From Streptococcus hyointestinalis (lineage in GTDB: Bacteria > Bacillota > Bacilli > Lactobacillales > Streptococcaceae): a stretch of DNA of 64,000 nt. The notes under the pieces were generated by a model. It worked only from the letters and a program-made list of their open reading frames with translations. It was not told where the DNA came from and did not search any database. The stretch lies in contig NZ_JAAKGB010000001.1 in the NCBI RefSeq assembly GCF_011039275.1, forward strand, positions 620,001 to 684,000, read 5' to 3'. Of this stretch, positions 1-12,490 are shown piece after piece (position 1 is the first letter of the stretch; every line of letters begins with the position of its first letter). The translations under genes and the position numbers were made by a program.

Positions 1-852
1 GTCACTCAAGCGAATCAATACGGCCTAATCTTGATGGCGGAAGTAAGCGCAAATGGCAGAAATATTACAGAACCCGGTGCCAGTGCAATGCTAGAAGTAG
101 ATAAAAAGTGGCAAATGGGTTGGATGTATGATATCTTGAGCGGCGACGCAATCGAACCAGCATACCCCAGCCACGCATTTCATATGGAGTCCAACTGATG
201 TATGTTTGCTTTTTCAGAGGCGATAATCCTTCCACTTGCTCACCACCAGGTGATTCGTTGTATAAAAAGCACGCTGAAGTGGATGGGGAGAGAACTCTAC
301 AATTAGTTCAAATGGCGACCAAAAGTCTACACTAATGATCTCGCCCCCAATGGAAGGCAATTGCACTTATTGGAGAGGGACTGCCGCACATGTAGAAAGT
401 GGCGGTTTGATGATGAGAAGAAGTGGCGTAACATAGAGAAGTATGTGTTTGAGACCATCCTGCATTTCCTAGGACAGCGCAATCACGGCGACACAGCACA
501 CGATGTGTTCTGGACGATTGAAGATATTCAGAATGGCGCTGGGATTAAAGATCCGGACAATAGTGTTGAGTCTGTGAGCTGATGTATATCCCAATCTGCC
601 AGAAGAGAATGTAGAATTTGTGTCTAGAATAGCACACCAGTTGAGCGTAAGCACTTGTCCAATACATTGCGTGGTGCTGTTCGCTACCAGGAGGTTTGGA
701 CTACCGCATGAAAAGACTGCCGCGTTATTAGGAAGGATACACAATACGGCACCAGAACCCAACGAAGGCTGTCGATGGACAACAGAAATACACTAATTGC
801 TACCTTCGAATCGGTCTGTGCCAGCATGGCGAAGTGCAAACGACGCTCCTGA
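1..852 (+). pseudogene. glgB: 1,4-alpha-glucan branching enzyme, 3' part, decayed
   Basis: GlgB makes alpha-1,6 branches in glycogen. Frame 1 from the window edge to TGA 850-852 follows the C-terminal half of the family: ILMAEVS (family ILMIAEDST), KKWQMGWMYDIL (KWNMGWMNDTL) and MFAFSEAIILPLAHHQV (YAFSENFVLPLSHDEV). About five in-frame stops interrupt it, the first at 196-198. The catalytic domain begins outside the window. It heads a tightly packed glg operon, with glgC starting 26 bases downstream. Assignment is from remembered family sequence. Confidence 0.75.
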
Positions 853-877
853 ACGACACAAAGGCAAGCAAACGGAG

Positions 878-2017
878 ATGTAGGATGTATAGCCTCCTCT
901 AGTCCTTCGAGGGGGTCTGGTTACTCGGTTTGCGAGCTTAACGTTACGGATCGCACAACACAGTGTCCAGAGCCGCGTTCGCACCCGCATGTTATTCTGT
1001 CCGCTCCCCAACGCCGTAAACTTGGGACTTCATAATGTCAGTGTCATCAGTCCGAATGATCCGCACGCGCGGACCAATCAGATCCGAAATGACGCTTGAT
1101 GGACGCTTGAGACTAGCAAGTCCGCTGTAATGATTTTGTTGTCCTAATCGCCGAGAGAGCGAAGCTGGTGGCTTGAGGGTACTACGAAGGCCACTTACCG
1201 CAAGTTATTCTAGTTATTTCGAATGATCCCAGAGTTTGCTTTCATTTTGTCAAGAGAACATATCTAGTGGATGGTTTAGAAAACTAGGCTCAAGTCCCGT
1301 CAGGACAATATGGGCAGTCTCACCGGTGCCGTGTTATTCGTTACTCTAAGAGAAGTGAGTCTCGTTCCTGTCACGCACACGGACTCATACTATCGTAGCG
1401 TTAATTATCAGGTAAAGTCCGAACATTCACAAGCGACCCAACGGTCAATGGGAATTTATATCTAGAATTGCAAACGGTTATGTGAGGTACTAGTCACTGC
1501 CAAAAAGTACCATGCAGACATGCTTAACGTTCCTGAAAACGACATACCAGCATACCTGCAAGCGAACTAACGTGTCTACACGCACCACTTAGACGGCAGC
1601 GGAATCGACGATCCTGCCAATAAGGAACTATGGGAACCAGCCATGGCGTACATTGATCACGACAATCCGCACAACAGGCAAGAACTCTCTTGGATGATGT
1701 ACTCTAAGAACGTCACCGACCCACCGAACCTCATCGTTACAGAAGTGTTAGTTATGGACACCTTCGACGCGGATAGGGGCTTTGTATAAAGTAAGTTAAC
1801 GCAGCGGATCCTCTCCAGAAATGTATTAGACCAACGAGGGGCTGTGAATAACACTTCCGTACATTTGAGTGGGGCTATCAATACATCAAGAGCAATGATT
1901 CACCGGGCTATCAACGGTGAGGTACGAGCTCTTGACGAAGAATACCTCACCGTTGGGCGGGAACAAGTCCAAGTGCTAGGCTACAATCACTTAGAGGGGG
2001 TGCCAGATGTAGGATGA
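878..2017 (+). pseudogene. glgC: glucose-1-phosphate adenylyltransferase, decayed
   Basis: GlgC makes ADP-glucose, the glycogen donor. An ATG at 878 sits right behind a GGAG sequence. The frame gives a decayed LVLRGGLVTRFASLT (family LILAGGQGTRLGKLT), then SNAVNLGLHNVSV-like sequence, and late in the gene IHRAINGEVRALDE and QVQVLGYNHLEGVPD, the left-handed beta-helix end of GlgC. It closes at TGA 2015-2017, giving 379 codons, the normal length, so no net indel. Several internal stops are present. It overlaps glgD by 11 bases. Confidence 0.8.
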
Positions 2018-3140
2018 TAAATAATCGCCAAAGTAACGAAATAACATTGGTTATTACGACATGCTAATTGCGACCGACTGTAAACCACACCTTAGTCTGC
2101 TAGTTCAAGCCAGGTACCGGTTGACTGACAATCGGCTCCCTCGGCCTAACACTGCTCCTGTCAGCATAGCCTAGACTAGTTTATCATAGCAGAATATCCG
2201 CGCGATAGTAGAACATATTAGAAGTGTATGTGAGTGGACGCTTATCCAAATATTGAGCCATGTTAACCTCGGGTAATCAACTACGGAGACTGACCGATTA
2301 GACCCAGACAACGACGATAATCATCACATGCTCACCTATGTGTTGTGCTCATGCAGTCATCACACAGACTATAGCAGATGTGTTGTGTTCTGCAATATCG
2401 CCCTCGAGTAGATCATAAACCGTCACGCAGTCACCAGAACCCAGAATAACATTGTATATACAAAGGGGCCAATAAGGCGGATCTCACAAGCGAGCGCAAT
2501 CTTGGATATTGAAGAGAACTAACGTGTGATTGACAGAACGTCTCTTGCGAACAATGACGATCTGCACAAAATGAGAGCAGATATCTATCATGTAAATACA
2601 CTCTCGTTGCAAGCGCATATGCAAGGAGAAGTGACCGAATTACAAATTAGGAGACGCCGTTACATGCTGTGAGAGTTGATTGTAACGGAGACTGCTCTTG
2701 CCTCTCCGAATACAGGCTAACTTAGAAACACATGCTCTGACACGTCAGTCTTCGATGTCACCAGGGTCTGGCTTGACAGTCCGGAAAGTAATTCACGGCG
2801 TTATTCTAACCCAAAAGCACATACAATGATTCAAGATGTAGGAGAGGTCCAAAAAGATAAGAGATGTCACTTACCCCATGCAACGCTATCCTCTCCTGCT
2901 GTCACAATGTGTGCCGTTAATCAAGCGGTCACATCTGGCAATTGCCATTTTGAGGAACCCTCACATGTAGAAAACAGCATGAACTTCGCCTAGATCACGA
3001 CTGGGGCTGGGGCTAGCATTTCACAAGAAACTGGCGACAAAGAATACCTGATGGCGCGTGTAGCCTCTGTTATTGGGCCTGCAGAGGCTCGTGGTGTCAT
3101 TGCCAAAGGGTAAGCAGTAATTGAGGATATTATGATCTGA
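2007..3140 (+). pseudogene. glgD: GlgD, ADP-glucose pyrophosphorylase regulatory subunit, decayed
   Basis: GlgD is the non-catalytic partner of GlgC in Firmicutes. The ATG at 2007 lies inside the end of glgC. The N-terminus reads M*DDK*SPK*RNNIGYYDM, aligning residue for residue with the family start MKIDKYSAILGN and IGYYDM, followed by ARYRLTDNRLP (family KYRLIDFQLS). The stop TGA 3138-3140 overlaps the glgA start. 378 codons including the stop, as expected. The middle of the gene is badly eroded. Confidence 0.72.
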
Positions 3141-4567
3141 CAATCTTGTTTGTAGCAGCGCAAAGAGCATGAAAAGCCCAGAAAGAAGCATTAGGTGTTG
3201 TGCTTGACGCTTTGCCAAAGTCACGGGACACAAAGGGTCTGGAGGTGACCGCACTTGGGCCTGTTTAGAATATGACTGACTTACAGTGGCGAGGCGCAAT
3301 CGTGGAACATGTTTATTAATCAACATATGTGGTTGGGCCTCACCAGTTTGCTGGAATGTTGTGTAAGTACAGGGAGAATCTCACAATCCAAAAAACTGAC
3401 AATGTTAATGTTAACTAGAAAGGACTTGCTTATGGTGAATCGGTCGATGATCACCTCTTAGCTTAGCTACACTCAATCGGGCTAGAAGTGATGGTAAAAA
3501 GCAAGTTTAAAACAGAACATGTGGAGCTGTATGAATAACAGACAGCGATGATCTCCTGCCTTCACAAGGAGCAGTAACACGGGCTTAACGTTTAAAGTCC
3601 TGTCAAAGCTGGTCTGTCCAATCATAATACCGTCTTTAATGTGCAGAGCCACTCATGCATGCTAGGGACTTTGAGCCGCGGTGGCTATCACCTCTACGCA
3701 CAAGGGTCGGGTCGCTGGTACTATTGTATCCACAGAATTAAGTTTGGTAACTCATACGTTGACAGTGTACCCACCGCTTCCCCGCCTTAAGAGAGCGCAA
3801 TCAGAATACCAGAGTTTCCTGAACGCTTAGACCCAGTCTGGCGCATGGCGTCATGCAGGCTCCCATGCATCACCAGTGGACTGCACACCGGTCCCTACAA
3901 TTTTAAAATTGACAAGCTTACCGGTCCACCCTAGAATACGTCTAATTTGCTTAGTAAGTCACCGGACAAGGCTGTGCCGCAAGCGCGTGCTGGGGCTACA
4001 GTGTTGTATGATCATGCGTTGACTGGGTTGGTGTACCGTCAGTCGGACCCAAAAGGTGCTCTGCTTGTCGCACATCAAGTGGAGCAGCATAAAAACCTGG
4101 TCTGTCCGATTTCGCCTCTTGGGCCAGGCTACTCTAATTTTGAGCATAATTTTTCATGGCTTGCGCACCATGAACCAGACAACATGAGAGCCAATATCAT
4201 AGTTCAATTGACCCAGAATTAGGATCTCGACGTTGCCAGTCATCATGTTTCGCTGAAGAGGTTCATTGAGCCTTGAGGCTTATCGCACAAGATGACGATC
4301 CGCACTCCTGCCAATCCGATGGTGAATGAAGGCCGCGTTCATAGAGCTACCGTCAATTTTTTCTATCGCCACGCAAGAACGTGTACAGGCTGTGGCTTCC
4401 CAGAATTATAAAGCAGCGGACTGACAAAGACCATTTCACAAGCATTTGCGCTCCTCTATCACCACAATGAAGATTAGTAACAATTCCAATTACAAGAAAT
4501 GTAACCAGAATTAAGATGGGTTATGTCGTCTGAACCCTACCAGGCTTGCTACCAACAGCGCATCTAA
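3137..4567 (+). pseudogene. glgA: Glycogen synthase, decayed
   Basis: GlgA transfers glucose from ADP-glucose to growing glycogen. The frame opens LTILFVAAQRA then GVVLDALPKS (family [29 protein letters not shown]), so the start appears as CTG at 3137 and the KTGGLGD sugar-binding motif is lost. An open stretch at 3947-4222 carries GYSNFEHNFSWLAHH (family GTGYxxFExxFSxFAxRYP). It ends at TAA 4565-4567, 476 codons before the stop, the family length. Several in-frame stops occur, as at 3175-3177. Confidence 0.82.
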
Positions 4568-4651
4568 TAGAGTGGACAACAGCGCAACCTGCCCTCGGAG
4601 TGCTGGTTCTCAGCGTAACTGTAACCAGATTACAGAAGAAGAGATAGGCAA

Positions 4652-7048
4652 ATGCGTCTGATTACAGAACAATTTATTCCTCACAATCAGGACAAACTAC
4701 CTGAGGAGTAGGATCTCAAAAGCAGCGAAGTAATGCCTCGAGTCATGTTCATTGCACTAGTAAATACGGGTCGAGAATATTACACGCCCTTTTGGCTCGA
4801 GTGTAGATCATAATTAAAGAAATTACAACACAAGATTGCAAATGTTAACTGGATGGAATTTTTCGAGGGGACCATCCTAAAGATCAATTTTTTTTAATTA
4901 GGAATATTACACGCGGTCCAACGAATAGTTCCTCAATTGAACTTGGATAAAGATACCACCAAGGCGACTGACCACGATAGGGCTCTTCCTGATGGGGGCT
5001 TAGGAAGCTCAATCGGGTTCATTATGGATACAATAGTAACTATTGACGATCCAGGCTGTGGCGATGGGGGTCGCTATCGCACTGTTCGCTTACAACAGGG
5101 CGCTGACCATGGGTACTCAAGGAAGTTTCCGGCTCGGTGGCTTGACCCTACATGCAGAGTATGGGAAACGAAAAAATACCAAGATATTGTCTACGCACAG
5201 GTCTACGGTGCCGTTCAAAATACAGGCGACGATGCATGCAGCTTCCCCCCTGTTGACAAAGAGGCGCACAACTTGAGCAGTGTCCCTCAGAATGTCCTTC
5301 GAATCGGAAAAGAGACTGATTCCGCACATAAGCCATGCCTAGGGACTATTTCACTTTCCGAAATCGAAGTGCCGCGCTATCCCGCGATAGTTGAGAGCCG
5401 ACGCATCGTGGACCACCCCGGAGTAGCGGATCCCGACGATTCATACTCTAATGTGCGTGTGCCGCGCTTAAGTCAAGGCCACTTAATCATCAGTCCAGGC
5501 TGGCAAATCACACTTGGCTCTTACTTAAAGATGAACTTGCCATTTGAGGATATTTACCCAAAAGTAACGGGAGACCACCACGACAGTCCTAATCCGGTAA
5601 CGCGTGCTGTGTATAAAAGGTTCCTCTACCATGAGTTTGGGCTAATTGACGAAAAGGCTGGGCATGCAGTGGTTAATACCAAGAGCAACAGAAACCGCAG
5701 AATATTGCTTAAAGCGCTGGCCAAAGGGGATGCATGACGCTTACAGTACGCACATGAACGAGTATATCCGATTTCGCCAGTGAATCACTCCAACTATCAT
5801 GCGCATCATGGGGCCAAGAATCTCGCCTCAAATGTGCTTGGAGAGGTTCGAGTCGTTCAGGACAATCCGATTCACATGAAGAATTTAACTAGTCTTGACG
5901 GACACTCCGCACAGGGCCTTCCTAATCTCCAGACTGACCTAAAGAGAATCGAAACAATGTATGATGTAGATCGGCTCCTCCAACGAGCATTTACAACTAG
6001 AACCCATCGTAGCGTGTAAATACGGGGGACACAGATTGCCCATGAGGAGGTGTACAATCACTGCGACCAGCGGATTGATAAAAAGGGGCCTACAGATAAT
6101 CATAACCGTAGTAAGCGCAAGTTCATTGCGGATAAAGTGCCAGGCCAGGCTGTCGTAGATCGGGCACAGGCGAACTCTAAAGCTAATCTTGCCAGGTAAA
6201 TCTTAAAGACCACGGGCCTTCACGTCACGCGAGATCCGATAGTAGAAGTCCAGGTGTTGTGTCTACACGCATATACGCCTCAACTTCACAAAGTCCTTCA
6301 TGTCACAATACTGGATGGGGATAAACAGGACAATCTTAAAAAGGTCTGGATCTCCCGTGTCTAGACTTTTGGAGTAAATATCGGGCCAGGCTAACATTTT
6401 GTTAAGTTCCTCACCAAGGGTACTCATGCATGAATCAATTTTACACATAAGGACCAAACGTTTGGGGGCCAATTCATAGCGTTCATGTAAGCAAAATAAC
6501 ATGGCTGATGGGCTGTACTCATTATACCAGCAGCTAATGTCTCATTACAACTCTCGCTGGTCTATCAAGAACCCTCTGGTACTTTCACCAGGACGATAAT
6601 TCTGACCGGAGCCATGTCGCCTAACACAATAGACGCCTCAAATACCGTCATTATGGACGAAGTGCGAGTCGACAATATTGTCATCTGTGGCGTGGACAAG
6701 GACGATGTTTAAGTGCCTTACCCAAAGGAGCACTAGTCTTCTCGTGGTATTTACGAGAATAACCCCAAACTCATACTAGTGCTTGGAATTGCTGACCACG
6801 GCGCGATCCCAAATATCCAATCCGAAGATATGCAAATCTATCGAACCCTCATAACCCATAAGGACCAGGTTAACCTCCTGCAAGAAGTAGAAGCATATGT
6901 GAAGGGTCAAGGCACAATTGATAAATGCTACCGAAATCGCTAACACAGGATGTAGTTGAGTCTGGACCACATTGCCAAGCCAGACAAATGTACTTCCGAC
7001 GATAGAATAGAGGCGAATCCACGTGTGAATTGACAACTTGGAGCATAG
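4652..7048 (+). pseudogene. glgP: Glycogen phosphorylase of the glg operon, decayed
   Basis: GlgP releases glucose-1-phosphate from glycogen using pyridoxal phosphate. The ATG at 4652 begins MRLITEQFIPHNQDKLPEE. A stretch at 4937-5737 is open for 266 codons and contains LPDGGLGSSIGFIMDTIVT (family LGNGGLGRLAACFMDSIAT). The C-terminal third shows ILKTTGLHVTRDPIVEVQV, PAANVSLQLSLVYQEPSGT (family PAADVSEQISLASKEASGT) and IDASNTVIMDEVRVDNIVI. The stop TAG 7046-7048 gives 798 codons, matching the longer streptococcal GlgP. It closes the glg operon; 7049-7232 contains nothing I recognise. Confidence 0.8.
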
Positions 7049-7232
7049 GCCACCAACGAATAAGAGTTCCGCTTGATGCTTACAGTAACTGGAAACCCCA
7101 CTAGTCTAATCTTTAAAGAGCAAAGAGGCTAAGAATGGCGATAGTATGCATGTGCTGACCAAAAACAATAGACATAAAAAATAGGTTGCTCGAAACTCAA
7201 GATGCCACATATAGCGTCAGGAGATCACCACT

Positions 7233-8729
7233 AGGGCAATACTTGCGTCCAGTGTCCTAATGCATATCATAGCTTGACAAAACCCATTTGGTGTGGGTAC
7301 TGACCCGAAATCTCCCTATGATGCTGACGATAGTATAGAGAAACAAGTCCAAATGCACGGGCAAATGTTGCCATTGACAACGACCAGCGATGATCCCTTC
7401 ACTTAAAAATCTTTAAGGGCCATTGCATGACACACGCAAGTAATTAACGTTCCTTTGAGAGTAGGAGCGGGTGTTCTGTTGTAGGCTGTCGATCCGACAG
7501 TTGATTTTGGAACTGACCCATTACAACTGGATTACGAGCGCATCTCAACAGCTAGCCAGCGAATCCTGGCAAACGGAGTAACAACCAACCTCCCAGAAGA
7601 ATACAAAAAATTACGCTAATTCCAAAGCGAAAAAAGAATAAGCTGGTTAGCTGATCACGCTGTGTACATGAAATTCAAGGAACAATAGGGCAAGAAACCA
7701 CTCACCGAGTGGAACGATGTCAAACCCATGTTGTGTGACCCATCAACGTTTGCAAGTTACCGAAAGCACTGCGAAGACAAGATACAATATAACCAAGTGC
7801 TTAAATACCAAAAAGATCACCAGTCCTGTCAACACCAAAAATAAGAGAGGACCCAACCTGTCAAAGTTAAAGTTAACGTATCAATTTATATGGCTGAGGC
7901 CAGTGACCAAGTGGCGACCGTATCTCACTGCTTACAGCTCGATGCAAACTCCAATCCAACAGCGATTGCAGGTGTGCGTGCTGTTGTGTATATGTATGAC
8001 CGCACACTAGGGAAAAATACAATTTACAAAAGAAGTGACCACAGAATGGCGATCGATCCTTGGGGGGTTGAGCGTATGAAGGCAGGTGTGACCATGCACG
8101 ATGTGTTTCGCTTAAACCACATCAAAGGTGCCTCTGAGCACGGGCAAATCCGGGGCCATTACGAGATAGGATCCGCCGGTTCATGAAAATCAAGTTCAAG
8201 ATATGTCATGTTTTACGGGGTTATAAAAGACTGCGGAGAGTTGACAATTATCGCAGAAAACCGTGGCTACACCGTTGAAAGAATATTACAAATCCTTGAC
8301 GGCACCTTCATTTCAAGGATGTAGTTTATAGAGTGTGGCTTCAAAGATACCGACGGCACTAGTGTGCATTTACCATTTTTCTCAACAGAAAACAGCGTTG
8401 ACCACGCTGGTACGCATGTCTATCGGCTCACCAAACGTCGGTTTTACAGAGCCACCACAGAACAACAACCCTATGCAGAAAACTACGTATGTCGCTGGTC
8501 AGTTGAGCGAATCGTGCAAACTACGCTAAGGACACTCCTCTCACATGTAAGTAACATTGCCATCAATTGTATGCGTCATGCACGTGACAAACCATCAAGT
8601 TGTCGGGTGCAAACGCCAGAATCGCCTAGATGCAGTGGGCAAGGGACCATCCTTGCAGAAGATCTGAAACCAGAACGTTACGACCAAAACAAGGAAATCA
8701 CCACTGTAAATCATCGTGGACGAGAATAG
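7233..8729 (+). pseudogene. malQ: 4-alpha-glucanotransferase (amylomaltase), decayed
   Basis: MalQ disproportionates maltodextrins (GH77). The predicted start is AGG at 7233, where the family has ATG, eleven bases after a CAGGAG ribosome site. The N-terminus reads SVLMHIIA*QNPFGVGT (family GVLMHISSLPxxxGIG) and then MLPLTTTSDDPF (ILPLTTTSYGDSPYQ). Later, RMKAGVTMHDVFRLNHIKG matches RMKESFKIYDIVRIDHFRG, but the nucleophile Asp there has become Asn. The acid/base region reads TIIAENRGY (family IIAENLGY). About 498 codons, normal length, several stops. Confidence 0.85.
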
Positions 8730-8738
8730 GAGCATAAC

Positions 8739-11048
8739 ATGACAACTTATAGGATCGATCTAGCTGAAAAGGGCCATCAAGTAGCGCAAATGACAAACGA
8801 AGAATTCTACGCCACTGCGTTGTACTACGACACAGTACTAGCCAGTCCAAAAGGCAAAAACAAAGCAATACTTCAAGTGTTCTAGTTAGCTGATGAATTT
8901 TTCCTGCGGAAAGTCTTGTCTAATAAACTTAAAAAGCCTAGCACTTACACAGTTGACCAAAAAGTACTCTAGGCTGCGGGCAAATCTATCGCAGAAATTG
9001 CAACTATTTCATCCGAACCATCAATACCTGAAGGGGGTCGGCGACGTATATCTACCTGTATCATAGACCCTATGAAAATTCTTCCTGCCAAACGTCAAAG
9101 CGGTGGCTTCGAATAACACGGCGGAATATTCCACATAGGGGTCTGCCGTCAAGTGCCAGGAATATTAGTGTACAGCGGAATTGGAGCAGACCCTTGACTA
9201 GTGAGAGGTGATATTAGTTACGATATGTCCTTTCAGGACTTCACATAGAAATTTAATCTTGATCGTAGGAATGTCCTTGACTACCATTAAGACACTCAAG
9301 ACTACCAAAAGCCCAAAGATATAGACGCTATAGATACTGTTCGTATCCAAGACGCTATCATAGTTCACGTCATGGCAATCAGGCAAGACTTGACCCCCTT
9401 CATGTAAGTACCAGACCCTGACCAGAACGGTGAGTTGCACCGCATCTCACACCAGTACTTCATGGCCGCAAATGCGCCGTAATCTCTCACTGACGAAGCG
9501 CTGGCCCGGGGCTCCACACTACCTGACCTTGCAGACCATGCCTATGTATTAACTCATGCCACGCACTCCACCATGCTCACTCCTGACCTACTTGGCTTAT
9601 TTCAACGAGCACATAACATTGACGTTCCCGGAATATTTAGCTAAGGAGGCAATAAGGGTGGCTACACAAACCACGCGATCCTAGCTGAAGTCATGGCCAA
9701 AGGGCCGGGTCATTACCAAAAGCACGTCGTTCCACTGCTTGTTTCTAGCATAGAAATACTAGACAAATGCAACCGCAGCAGAATCAGAGGTCCAGCAGTT
9801 CAAACCACTGACGAAGATGATCGAGTACACATGAAACACATGAATATCCACTTCACAACAACTGCCAAACGGGGAGTAGGACTTCACACAGAATTCTAGA
9901 AATACTATGAATTGAACCCATTCTTCGATACGGATCCACGAGCATTCAACAACAAAACAAACGCTATCATAGTACTTCGTTGACTAGCATTTGGAAACCG
10001 AGTCGGCGCTGATCACTTCATAGAGTTGATTGTGTATGGTGTTCTAGAAGATGCCTCTCAGCTGGCCAAAGTCCTTGATCACGCCGACGATAATGCAGAT
10101 CATCCTAAACTTGCGGCAATCAGACACAATAACAACCTTACGCTAACCCGGCACTTCATAGAAAACAAAGGCGCTGGGCCTGACGAATACTGGATCAAAG
10201 ATACCCCAATCAGACGCTTCCCCCCGAATAAACGACACCAAATGAACCTGCTTACCGACATACACAGAATCGTGGCAATCAGACGTCCTGACCAACCAAT
10301 ACTTCAACACCCCGAGACTTTTGGTCCTGATATCGGGCCTGCAAACATTATCGCACCAGATTACATACACCGTCTTCTATGTCTGCTTAAGCTTAAAAAG
10401 GCAGACTCCGAAATTCATCCAGTTAGCTACCTACACGTGGCTGAAAACTACGCCGACACTGGTGCTGACCACATTATACCTGCCATTGACGTGCTTAAAC
10501 AAATTTATCTTGCTTATCAAGAGGGCTAAGGTACTCCTGACAGGACGATAATTCTAAACAGAGCATTCACACTCCGCCCAGTCCTGGATCTCCCCGTTAA
10601 TATAGTTGAGTTGACTGATAAAAAAAATATCTAGTCATGTGGCGAAGACCCTGATATCACACTTGGTCCCTACGCCGTCGAAGATTACGCTTCTCAGGAC
10701 CTCTATCAAGATCACGAAGCTAACAAGGAACCTATTTCAATTAAAGTCAGTGACCGAGTCCTGCCTATCGGAGATGTAGGACGCCAAAAGCTTCATTTGT
10801 ATGAGCTTAAAAAGGCTCATGGGATAATTCCGTTCCTTGACCTTAAAGACTACATTGCATACAAGGAGATAGGGGTTGCAGACCATGAAGATCAAGACAG
10901 CTGGTACCAAAAAGGTATCCACAATATTGCAAGAATATGATGCTTCTCATAAGAGAGCCGGATGGAACAGTACAACGAAGACACATGGGCCAGCCGCGAA
11001 GACAAGAAAAAGGCGATCACCTGTTCGCTTATTTTGGTCCTGTACTAG
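8739..11048 (+). pseudogene. glgP: Second glycogen/maltodextrin phosphorylase, decayed
   Basis: This is a paralogue of the phosphorylase at 4652 and the usual partner of malQ. An ATG at 8739 is followed by NEEFYATALYYD and PSIPEGGRRRIS (family EPSLGNGGLGRLA). RVHMKHMNIHF, ELNPFFDTDPRAFNNKTNAI and NEDTW all match the roughly 750-residue streptococcal MalP/GlgP. By my reading the frame holds about 15 in-frame stops (5 TAG, 7 TAA, 3 TGA) with no shift over 770 codons. The SASKEASGTGNMK-type PLP loop is eroded to YQEG*GTPDRT, losing the cofactor-site sequence. Confidence 0.85.
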
Positions 11049-11879
11049 AATGGCGAGATAGTAGAATATAAATTTTTGCCAAATGAATAAATAAAGAATA
11101 GAATAGACACATAAAACAAGATAACTCAAGGCAAGGAGAATAAGATTATCGAATAGTAACAGCTTGTAGCTGGTGGGTTGCAAAATATTTCAGCCGCGCC
11201 CTCAGTCGCTGGGGGATAATCGTCGTTCAGTTCCGAGGACAACTCAAAACAAGAAATTGCAACTAAGCGTTCTGTTACAGAAAAAATCAACAATGAGCTT
11301 GCGCTAGTTCAGGTCAAGGCACGTGCCAAACGCAAGGACACTGGTGTCAGAGCAGATATAGATATTGCCAAGGCTAACGGAAAGCACTGCGGCTCGAAGG
11401 ACACAATTGCTTCTAACATGTTTGTCTATCTGCCTAACAGTGTGCAATCTCCTGATATAGATATTGCTATCGCAGGTAACTCAAAAATCAAAGAACGACA
11501 CAAAGCACATGAATTATAAAATAGTTACTAAGTGTCTGCCAAACGGATCTTGGGGTAAAAGCCTGACATAGATAAATAAACAAAAAGGCGCTCACTTCAA
11601 GACAAGATAGGGGCAGTTCAAAAACCTGTCCTAATAGTGTCTGCCGCAGAAGAACCACTAAAACCTGCCAAGGTGCAGACACTCACTCAAAACAGTGAAA
11701 GTCTCAGCCACTGCAATTACGTTCAAGTATACGGGGTTGGTCTGGCAAGGCCAATCCGGAAACGCGATGTTAATAAGAACCGTCATCAAACGATTGCAGA
11801 AAAACTGACCAACACGTCAGATCATAAAGACCCTTACACTAGTGCCGTATCAAAACCTGCCACAGTCATGCAAGATAAA
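11049..11879 (+). other. Unassigned, coding-like on the plus strand
   Basis: No gene is firmly recognised. Frame 0 from about 11215 reads as low-hydrophobicity, Ala/Lys/Asp-rich sequence (VTEKINNELALVQVKAR, ADIDIAKANGKHCGSKDTI) and stays open from 11637 to 11969, resembling the coiled-coil stalk of a wall-anchored or secreted protein. A short hydrophobic stretch near 11160-11215 could be a decayed signal peptide. The continuation of frame 0 overlaps the phoU-like frame 2, so at least one reading is a shadow. Confidence 0.25.
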
Positions 11880-12490
11880 ACACATAAAAGTCTCAAACCA
11901 CTAAAACACCCTGGCCAGGAAGAGCAATACGACACAGTACCCTACCAACCGTCTAGTCATCCCTACTAGAACCGGCCTGGGGCGGTTGATCTTGGGTATA
12001 AAGAGAGTCGAAGCAACTATCACAAACTAGGGGTGATACCGTATGCCTCAAAGTACTCTCCCATCAAAAACTAGGTGACCACAGCAAATGTTGAATCACT
12101 CTAATGCAAAAAGTGCCTAAAAACAGCGAGAAAAGTCTCCAACGAATCCACAGAGTAGGGGTTGCAGACCTTGACTGGCCAGCCTGTGTTAAGTCCTGCG
12201 TCATCAGGGAAACTTTGAGTGTCGAAGCAGTTAATCAGAGTATCGCAAAACTCTGACCCATGTAGTTAGGAAAGGTTCTAGATGCGTTGATAAACGCGGA
12301 CGAAGATGGAGACAAGATATTACAGGCTATGCCCTGTTATATTCTTGTGTAGGACAATCTGTGTAACATTTATCAAGTGCGCTTCAAAGAATGTAGAGAG
12401 TTTCCGCATATCAAGCGAATGCAAATGGATCACATTATCAATCTAACCATTCAAGACACCTGCTTATTCCCATCGGCTTAAAGGGTTGTG
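11880..12490 (+). pseudogene. phoU: Possible phosphate transport regulator PhoU, decayed
   Basis: PhoU is an all-helical regulator of the Pst phosphate transporter. In frame 2 I read RESKQLSQTRGDTVCLKVLS, then SEKSLQRIHRVGVAD (family ...LERIGDHA) and, most clearly, KVLDALINADEDGDKILQAM followed by NIYQVRFKECREFPHIKRMQ (family KxLDAxxNxDxxxAxxI, then FxECRxNPxxFKRMQ). Stops interrupt it repeatedly. Start and end are not defined and no pst genes are adjacent. Frame 0 on the same DNA also looks coding-like, so this is a weak call. Confidence 0.38.

Noticed and set aside
4937..5737. Intact 266-codon ORF considered as a novel protein.
   Set aside because: It is an undisturbed stretch of the glgP frame 4652-7048, with GGLG and MDTIVT motifs of phosphorylases.
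10026..10529. 167-codon ORF considered as a separate gene.
   Set aside because: It is in the same frame as, and internal to, the second phosphorylase (8739-11048).
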